DNA from: Phycicoccus sonneratiae
Lineage (GTDB): Bacteria > Actinomycetota > Actinomycetes > Actinomycetales > Dermatophilaceae
Length of the DNA stretch: 64,000 nt
Reading direction: 5' to 3'
Assembly: GCF_016887965.1 (NCBI RefSeq)
Contig: NZ_JAFDVD010000016.1
Location: 111,292-175,291, forward strand
Shown here: piece by piece, positions 59,265 through 64,000 of the stretch
Layout: each line of letters starts with the position of its first letter
Position numbering within the stretch: the first letter of the stretch is position 1
The notes under the pieces: model-generated
Databases searched by the model: none
Seen by the model: only the letters and a program-made list of their open reading frames with translations
Told to the model about the DNA's origin: nothing
Program-made: the position numbers and the translations under genes

Positions 59265-59768
59265 CTAGGGCCGGACGACGCGGACGCGCGGCACCTCCTT
59301 GAGGCTGTGGCCCACGACGCAGTAGCGCTCGGTCGAGGTCGCGAGGCGCTCGAGCGCCGCGTCGTCGGCGTCGGTCTCGACGGTGAAGGTGACGGTGACC
59401 GGTCCGACGCCCACGGGCACCTCCCGGTCGGTGCCGAGGGTGCCGCGGGCGTCGAAGCTGCTCTCGGCCCGGCCCCGGACACCGGTGAGCGAGACCCCCA
59501 TCGCCGTCGCGACGCTGCGCAGCGTGACACCGGCGCAGGCCAGCAGGGCCTCGAGGAGCAGGTCGCCGCTGCACGCGTCGGAGCCGTCGCCCCCCGTCGC
59601 CGGGTGCAGCCCGGCACGCACCGGCCCGGCGAACCCGTCGACGGTGCACGTGACGCCGTCGTCGCGGAAGTCGGCCGTGGCGTGCAGCGGGGTGAGGGCG
59701 GAGGCCGGGTCGGCGGCGTAGCGCTCGCGCAGGGGGGCCTGGAGCCGGCGGAGCTCGGTGCGGTCCAT
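59265..59768 (-). CDS. OsmC/Ohr-family protein
   Basis: 167 residues, OsmC fold: LLLEALLACAGVTLRSVATAMG with the catalytic Cys, and the second in TERYCVVGHSLKEV. Peroxide- or thiol-reducing family. Follows the DUF779-ALDH pair on the same strand after a 50 bp gap and may be co-transcribed. ATG 59768. Confidence 0.85.
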   Translation of the reverse strand: MDRTELRRLQAPLRERYAADPASALTPLHATADFRDDGVTCTVDGFAGPVRAGLHPATGGDGSDACSGDLLLEALLACAGVTLRSVATAMGVSLTGVRGRAESSFDARGTLGTDREVPVGVGPVTVTFTVETDADDAALERLATSTERYCVVGHSLKEVPRVRVVRP

Positions 59769-59818
59769 CGCCCCAGCCAAGCACGCCGGCCCTGCGGCGG
59801 CACCGTCCACCCGGACGG

Positions 59819-60205
59819 TCAGCCGTCGAGCACCGCCAGCTCGTCCTCGGTGAGCATCCGCGAGCGGATGACGAAGCGGACACCCTCGGGCGCCTCGAGG
59901 CTGAAGCCGGCCCCACGACCCGGCACGACGTCGATGGTGATGTGCGTGTACCGCCAGTACTCGAACTGCGGCCGTGAGATCCACACGGGCACAGCGCGGT
60001 CCAGCTCGACGTCGAGCTCGCCGAGGAACACGTCCTGGTCGCCGGTGAGGAACTCGCCGTCGGGGTAGCACATCGGGGCGGAGCCGTCGCAGCATCCGCC
60101 GGACTGGTGGAACATCAGCGGGCCGTGGGTGCCGGTGAGGCGACGCAGCAGCTGCGCCGCCTCACCGGTGACTCCGACCCGGCTCGCGGTGGCCGGGAGT
60201 CCCAT
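59819..60205 (-). CDS. DUF779 protein
   Basis: 128 residues with the family marker MFHQSGGCCDGSAPMCYPDGEF, rich in Cys and possibly metal-binding, and FEYWRYTHITIDVVPGRGAGFSLEAPEGVRF. Regularly encoded beside NAD-aldehyde dehydrogenases, as here (4 bp after the ALDH stop). Role unknown. Confidence 0.9.
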   Translation of the reverse strand: MGLPATASRVGVTGEAAQLLRRLTGTHGPLMFHQSGGCCDGSAPMCYPDGEFLTGDQDVFLGELDVELDRAVPVWISRPQFEYWRYTHITIDVVPGRGAGFSLEAPEGVRFVIRSRMLTEDELAVLDG

Positions 60206-60209
60206 CGGC

Positions 60210-61733
60210 TCAGAAGAAGCCGAGGGCGTCGGGGCTGTAGCTGACGAGGAGGTTCTTCGTCTGCTGGTAGTGCTCGAGCATCATCTTGTGGGTCTCGCGC
60301 CCGATGCCGGACTGCTTGTAGCCGCCGAACGCCGCGTGCGCGGGGTACGCGTGGTAGTTGTTCGTCCACACGCGGCCGGCCTTGATCTCGCGGCCCGCGC
60401 GGTAGGCCTGCGACCCGTCACGGCTCCACACGCCGGCGCCGAGGCCGTAGAGGGTGTCGTTGGCGACCTTCAGGCCGTCGGACTCGTCGTCGAACCGGGT
60501 GACCGCGACGACCGGCCCGAAGATCTCCTCTTGGAAGATCCGCATCGAGTTCTCGCCCTCGAAGACGGTCGGCTGCACGTAGTAGCCGCCGGACAGCTCG
60601 CCGCCGAGGTCGGCGCGCGCACCGCCGATGAGGACCTTGGCGCCCTCCTGCTTGCCGATGTCGATGTAGGACAGGATCTTCTCGAGCTGGTCGTTGCTGG
60701 CCTGCGCGCCGATCATCGTGTCGGTGTCGAGCGGGTTGCCCTGCACGATCTTGCCGACGCGGTCGACGGCGTCCTGGAGGAAGTCGTCGTAGATCGAGGA
60801 CTGGATGAGCGCGCGGCTCGGGCAGGTGCACACCTCGCCCTGGTTGAGCGCGAAGAGCGCGAAGCCCTCGAGGGACTTGTCGTAGAACGAGTCCCGCTGC
60901 GCCGCAACGCTCTCGAAGAAGATGTTCGGGCTCTTGCCACCGAGCTCGAGGGTAACCGGGATGAGGTTCTGGCTGGCGTACTGCATGATCAGCCGGCCGG
61001 TCGTCGTCTCGCCGGTGAAGGCCACCTTGGCGATCCGCGGGCTGCTCGCGAGCGGCTTGCCGGCCTCGACGCCGAAGCCGTTGACGATGTTGAGCACACC
61101 GTCGGGCAGCAGGTCGCCGATGATCTCGATGAGCTTGAGCACCGACCAGGGCGTCTGCTCGGCGGGCTTGAGGACGACGCAGTTGCCGCCCGCGAGCGCC
61201 GGGGCGAGCTTCCACACCGCCATGAGGATCGGGAAGTTCCACGGGATGATCTGCGCGACGACGCCGAGCGGCTCGTGGATGTGGTACGCGACGGTGTACT
61301 CGTCGATCTCGCCGATCGAACCCTCCTGTGCGCGAACGGCACCCGCGAAGTAGCGGAAGTGGTCGATGGCGAGGGGCAGGTCCGCGGCGAGCGTCTCGCG
61401 CACCGGCTTGCCGTTGTCCCAGGTCTCGATGACGGCGAGGTCCTCGAGGTGGGCCTCCATCCGGTCGGCGATCTTCAGGAGGACGTTGGAGCGCTCGGTG
61501 GCGCTCGTGCGGCCCCACGACTCGGACGCGCCGTGCGCGGCGTCGAGGGCGAGCTCGACGTCCTCGGCGGTGGAGCGGGCGATCTCGGTGAAGACCTGGC
61601 CCGTCACGGGGGTGATGTTCTCGAAGTACTGACCCTTGACCGGGGGCACCCACTGCCCGCCGATCCAGTTCTCGTAGCGGCCCTTGACCTCGATGCCGCT
61701 GCCGTCGCGGCCCGGCGGGGTGTACGTCGTCAT
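60210..61733 (-). CDS. aldehyde dehydrogenase (ExaC/AldB-like)
   Basis: 507 residues: NAD-binding [32 protein letters not shown], catalytic Glu in LELGGKSPN and the nucleophile Cys in [11 protein letters not shown], and the end motif [26 protein letters not shown]. Oxidises acetaldehyde or longer aldehydes to acids with NAD+. AAGGAG lies 9 nt before the ATG. Followed 4 bp later by DUF779. A dyad operator and -10 box lie upstream. Confidence 0.94.
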   Translation of the reverse strand: MTTYTPPGRDGSGIEVKGRYENWIGGQWVPPVKGQYFENITPVTGQVFTEIARSTAEDVELALDAAHGASESWGRTSATERSNVLLKIADRMEAHLEDLAVIETWDNGKPVRETLAADLPLAIDHFRYFAGAVRAQEGSIGEIDEYTVAYHIHEPLGVVAQIIPWNFPILMAVWKLAPALAGGNCVVLKPAEQTPWSVLKLIEIIGDLLPDGVLNIVNGFGVEAGKPLASSPRIAKVAFTGETTTGRLIMQYASQNLIPVTLELGGKSPNIFFESVAAQRDSFYDKSLEGFALFALNQGEVCTCPSRALIQSSIYDDFLQDAVDRVGKIVQGNPLDTDTMIGAQASNDQLEKILSYIDIGKQEGAKVLIGGARADLGGELSGGYYVQPTVFEGENSMRIFQEEIFGPVVAVTRFDDESDGLKVANDTLYGLGAGVWSRDGSQAYRAGREIKAGRVWTNNYHAYPAHAAFGGYKQSGIGRETHKMMLEHYQQTKNLLVSYSPDALGFF

Positions 61734-61781
61734 TGACTCGATCTCCTTCGATCGTCGGGGTCCCATCGGCGGGATCCGGCG

Positions 61782-61787
61782 ACGGTA
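61782..61787 (-). promoter_or_regulatory. -10 box of ALDH operon
   Basis: TACCGT on the minus strand, about 49 nt before ATG 61733. Confidence 0.5.
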
Positions 61788-61793
61788 GGCAGC

Positions 61794-61811
61794 GCGACGT
61801 TGCAACGACGC
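61794..61811. promoter_or_regulatory. putative operator of the ALDH operon
   Basis: 18 bp dyad GCGACGTTGCAACGACGC with a perfect core CGTTGCAACG, a few bases upstream of the -10. Likely bound by the GAF-domain regulator encoded at 62097 (inference). Confidence 0.55.
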
Positions 61812-61905
61812 TGCAGCACCCCCGGGGGATGGACGTGGCCCGCCTCCCGGGAGCACACTCGAGGGCGTGGTGCGGCGCCCTGACGCCGGCCGCGCGGGAG
61901 GCGTC

Positions 61906-62076
61906 ATGTGGTGGTGGCTCGTCATCGTCCTCGCGGTCATCGTGGCCGCCGTCGTCGTGTTGCAGCGGCGCGGGAACACCGGTGTCGCCGGCTACGAACC
62001 CCGGGACAAGCACGGCGGTGGCTACGCCGGCGGGAACGTCCCCCCGGGGACGGACGGCGGCGCCGGCGGGTTCTGA
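61906..62076 (+). CDS. small single-helix membrane protein
   Basis: 56 residues: [21 protein letters not shown] spans the membrane, followed by a Gly/Pro-rich tail ([16 protein letters not shown]). GGGAGG is 4 nt before the ATG. An in-frame ATG 13 codons upstream is less likely because of that Shine-Dalgarno. Lies divergent from the ALDH operon; function unknown. Confidence 0.6.
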   Translation: MWWWLVIVLAVIVAAVVVLQRRGNTGVAGYEPRDKHGGGYAGGNVPPGTDGGAGGF

Positions 62077-62096
62077 GCGCGCCGCAGCACTCCCCG

Positions 62097-63326
62097 TCAG
62101 GCGTCGGCGTCGAGCAGGCGGGCGACCTCGGCCTCGGCGACGCCGCGCAGGGGCGAGGTGGCGGGGAGCGCCTCGGCCTGGCGCTCCCACATCTCGAGGT
62201 CGGTGGCGCCCCAGCGCGAGCGCGTCCAGCCGACCATGAGGTCGGCCTCGCCCGAGCGCAGGACGGCCGAGCGCACCTGGGCCTCGAGGACGTCGCGCAG
62301 CTCGGCGACGAGCGGCGCCTCCGACCCCGGCAGCAGCGGACCCTTGTACGCCTGGAGCGCCTCGCGCACCCGGCCCGTCCCGATGAGGGCGGCGACGCTG
62401 CGCCAGTCGGTCTCGGTGTCGGCGAGCACGCGGTAGGGACGCGAGGCCAGGGCGTCGGGCCCGAGCAGCGTGCGCAGGCGGGTCATCTCGGCCCGCAGCG
62501 TCGAGGCGTTGACCCGGCCGGGGTAGACCCGGGCCTCCAGCTCCTCGGCGGTCAGGCCCGCGGGGTTCTCGAGCAGGGCCACGAGGATCTCGCTGTGCCG
62601 CCGGCTCAGCCGGTGCGTCCGGCCGCCGACCTCGACGACGGCCTCGGGCAGGCCGAGCCCGCGCACCCGGACGACGCCCGTGGCGTCCGGGAGCTCGGTG
62701 GACGCGGGGACGGTGAGCGTCGTGCCGGTGAGCGCGAGGCGGGCGAGCTCGGACTCGGCCATCCGGGCGGCGGCGCGGATCATCGCGAGGCTCTGCGGTG
62801 AGGCGACGTCCGGACCGCCGGTGACGTCGACGACGCCGAGGACCCGGCTCGTCGTCGGGTCGTGGATGGGGGCGGCCGCGCACGACCACGGGTGGACGAG
62901 CCGGTTGAAGTGCTCGCTCGCGTGGACGGCGACGGGGGCGTCGAGGTGCAGCGCCATCCCCGGGGCGTTGGTGCCGGCCCCCGGCTCGCTCCACACCGAC
63001 CCCTCGACGAAGTTGATGCTCTCCGCCCGGCGCAGGACGCTCGGCGGCCCGCAGACCCAGAGCAGGTGCCCGGTGGCGTCACCGACCGCCATCACCGAGT
63101 CGCAGTCGACGGCGGCCCGGCCGAGCACGTCGTAGAGCAGCGGGAACACGTGCGAGAGCGCGTGGGTGGCGCGGTAGTCGGCGAGGTCGGCGGTGTCGAG
63201 GACGACCGGCGCGAGGTGGGCGTCGGGGTCGACCCCGGCCGCCGACGAGCGCAGCCACGACTCGGCGACGACCGAACGGACCCCGGGTGCGGGGCCGTCG
63301 GCCCGGCGGGCGGTGTCGTGCGGCAC
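62097..63326 (-). CDS. GAF-domain transcriptional regulator of the aldehyde/acetoin type
   Basis: 409 residues. GAF-like region in the N-terminal half (FVEGSVWSEPGAGTNAPGMALHLDAPVAVHASEHFNRLVHPWSCAAAPIHDP), then a helix-turn-helix domain (HSEILVALLENPAGLTAEELEARVYPGRVNASTLRAEMTRLRTLLG) and a C-terminal domain. AcoR-like without the AAA+ sigma-54 part. Genes of this type adjoin exaC-type ALDH. Probable control of the ALDH operon through the dyad at 61794. Confidence 0.86.
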   Translation of the reverse strand: MPHDTARRADGPAPGVRSVVAESWLRSSAAGVDPDAHLAPVVLDTADLADYRATHALSHVFPLLYDVLGRAAVDCDSVMAVGDATGHLLWVCGPPSVLRRAESINFVEGSVWSEPGAGTNAPGMALHLDAPVAVHASEHFNRLVHPWSCAAAPIHDPTTSRVLGVVDVTGGPDVASPQSLAMIRAAARMAESELARLALTGTTLTVPASTELPDATGVVRVRGLGLPEAVVEVGGRTHRLSRRHSEILVALLENPAGLTAEELEARVYPGRVNASTLRAEMTRLRTLLGPDALASRPYRVLADTETDWRSVAALIGTGRVREALQAYKGPLLPGSEAPLVAELRDVLEAQVRSAVLRSGEADLMVGWTRSRWGATDLEMWERQAEALPATSPLRGVAEAEVARLLDADA

Positions 63327-63457
63327 CCCGCCAGTAGAGCCGATGCGCGGGCGGCGGACAACGGTCCGTCCGGACGGTGTCGGGGACCGGTCGGTCGGTG
63401 CCGACCGGCGGCGGGCGGCCCCGCCCGTGCCAGCATGGGCGGCGGAGGTGGTGCCCG

Positions 63458-63748
63458 GTGTCGGACGTCGAGGTGGTCAAGGACGAGCACGCGTGGGTCG
63501 CCCGGATCGGCGACCACGTCGCCGGCGAGCTCGTGTGGCGCGAGAGCCACGACGGGGCGGCGATCGTGCTCGTCCACACCCAGGTCGAGGAGGGGTTCGA
63601 GGGCCGGGGCGTCGGGGGTGCGCTGGTGCGCGCGGCGGTCGACGAGATCGCGGCCGCCGGGCGGGCCGTCCGACCGGACTGCCCCTTCGCCCGCGCGTGG
63701 CTCCAGCGCCATCCCGACCACCCCGTCGAGGTCCGGCAGCGCGCCTGA
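63458..63748 (+). CDS. GNAT-like N-acetyltransferase (GCN5-related, small)
   Basis: 96 residues of the small Acetyltransf_CG type: VEEGFEGRGVGGALVRAAVDEIAAAGRAVRPDCPFARAWLQRHPDH, with the acetyl-CoA loop EGRGVGG. GTG start with GGAGGT 9 nt upstream. Substrate unknown. The last reliable gene before the bad sequence at the window end. Confidence 0.87.
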   Translation: MSDVEVVKDEHAWVARIGDHVAGELVWRESHDGAAIVLVHTQVEEGFEGRGVGGALVRAAVDEIAAAGRAVRPDCPFARAWLQRHPDHPVEVRQRA

Positions 63749-63779
63749 GCCCCGACGGACCGCGGCCGTCCAGACGCGT

Positions 63780-63931
63780 GGGGGGGGGGGGGGGGGGGGG
63801 GGGGGGCGGGCGGGGGGGGGGCCCCCGGGGGGCCCCCCCCCCCCGGGGGGGGGGGGGCCTGGGGGGGGGGCCGGGGGGGGGGGGGGTGGGGGGGGGGGGG
63901 GGGCCCCCCGGGGGGGGCGGCGCCGGGGGGG
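63780..63931. other. G/C homopolymer stretch, probable sequence artefact
   Basis: Nearly all G or C in runs of up to 26 G, with only two T. No biological reading frame. Typical of low-quality read ends or poly-G base calls at a contig end. Confidence 0.85.
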
Positions 63932-64000
63932 GGGGCGGGGCGGAGGAACAGGGTCATGACGACCCCGACGTAGGCGACCCACGCGACGGCCTGGAGGACC
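63932..64000. repeat. 69 bp exact copy of 30516-30584 (efeU 3' end)
   Basis: Every base matches the plus strand of the efeU 3' region. It directly follows the G/C stretch, so it is most simply a misjoined read fragment, not a second efeU. Confidence 0.9.

Noticed and set aside
1..63779. tRNA or rRNA genes
   Set aside because: No cloverleaf-like segments with a GTTCGA T-loop in the intergenic gaps, and gaps are too short for rRNA.
63780..63806. Phase-variable G tract
   Set aside because: The run is followed by mixed G/C noise and is not inside or before a plausible gene.
63932..64000. Second efeU gene at the window end
   Set aside because: Only 69 bp, identical to 30516-30584, and directly after poly-G junk; better explained as a misjoin.

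Overview
This 64 kb window is chromosomal DNA of a very G+C-rich actinobacterium. The style suggests Micrococcales, possibly Intrasporangiaceae or a relative; that family-level guess is inference. The reasons are dense coding, many GTG starts, 1-4 bp gene overlaps, TANNNT -10 boxes placed 6-8 nt before start codons (leaderless mRNAs), IdeR/DtxR-type iron boxes, coenzyme-F420-type oxidoreductases and GT87 mannosyltransferases. I found about 67 protein genes, no rRNA or tRNA, no CRISPR array, no prophage and no insertion sequence.

Layout. 1-8.3 kb: a 5'-truncated class II aldolase, the csoR-copA copper module, a VOC protein, a TrmH-type RNA methyltransferase, two coupled PAP2 phosphatases, a DUF1206 membrane protein and a HAD hydrolase. 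8.3-13.3 kb: a ferric-siderophore uptake operon (binding lipoprotein, two permeases, ATPase, siderophore-interacting reductase) under an iron box. 13.3-17.6 kb: a two-component system and an ABC-2 exporter. 17.6-25.6 kb: housekeeping and small-family genes (GrpB-like, YCII-like, serS, DUF4328, LysE, GATase, Na+/H+ antiporter, DinB, diacylglycerol kinase). 25.6-26.06 kb: a convergent intergenic region made of three different tandem-repeat arrays. 26.06-31.4 kb: zwf and an iron-box-controlled EfeUOB system that carries an extra stand-alone cupredoxin lipoprotein. 31.4-35.5 kb: lipid-acyl genes (HAD-PlsC fusion, patatin, second acyltransferase) and a META protein. 35.5-43.5 kb: pheA and an envelope glycosylation block (GT87, a large AlkP-like membrane protein, a second polyprenol-type mannosyltransferase, GT2). 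43.5-50.9 kb: an RsbW-like kinase, a GDPD phosphodiesterase, a sigma factor overlapping ogt, a flavin/F420 oxidoreductase fused to hemerythrin, an MFS transporter and a TVP38-like protein. 50.9-58.5 kb: an F420-type oxidoreductase, an HxlR regulator, a methyltransferase, DUF808, a quinone reductase, a SigB/F-type sigma factor and a serine hydrolase. 58.5-63.75 kb: a DUF2510 protein, OsmC, and a DUF779-aldehyde dehydrogenase-GAF regulator module.

Metal handling is the strongest functional theme: copper efflux, siderophore iron uptake and EfeUOB iron uptake, the iron operons each having a visible iron box. A second theme is structural. The longer gaps between convergent genes contain large dyads or tandem repeats, while the remaining convergent pairs are separated by 22 bp or less or overlap.

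The last ~220 bp (from about 63,780) are not trustworthy. They are a nearly pure G/C homopolymer stretch followed by an exact 69 bp copy of the efeU 3' region, which looks like a contig-end artefact.
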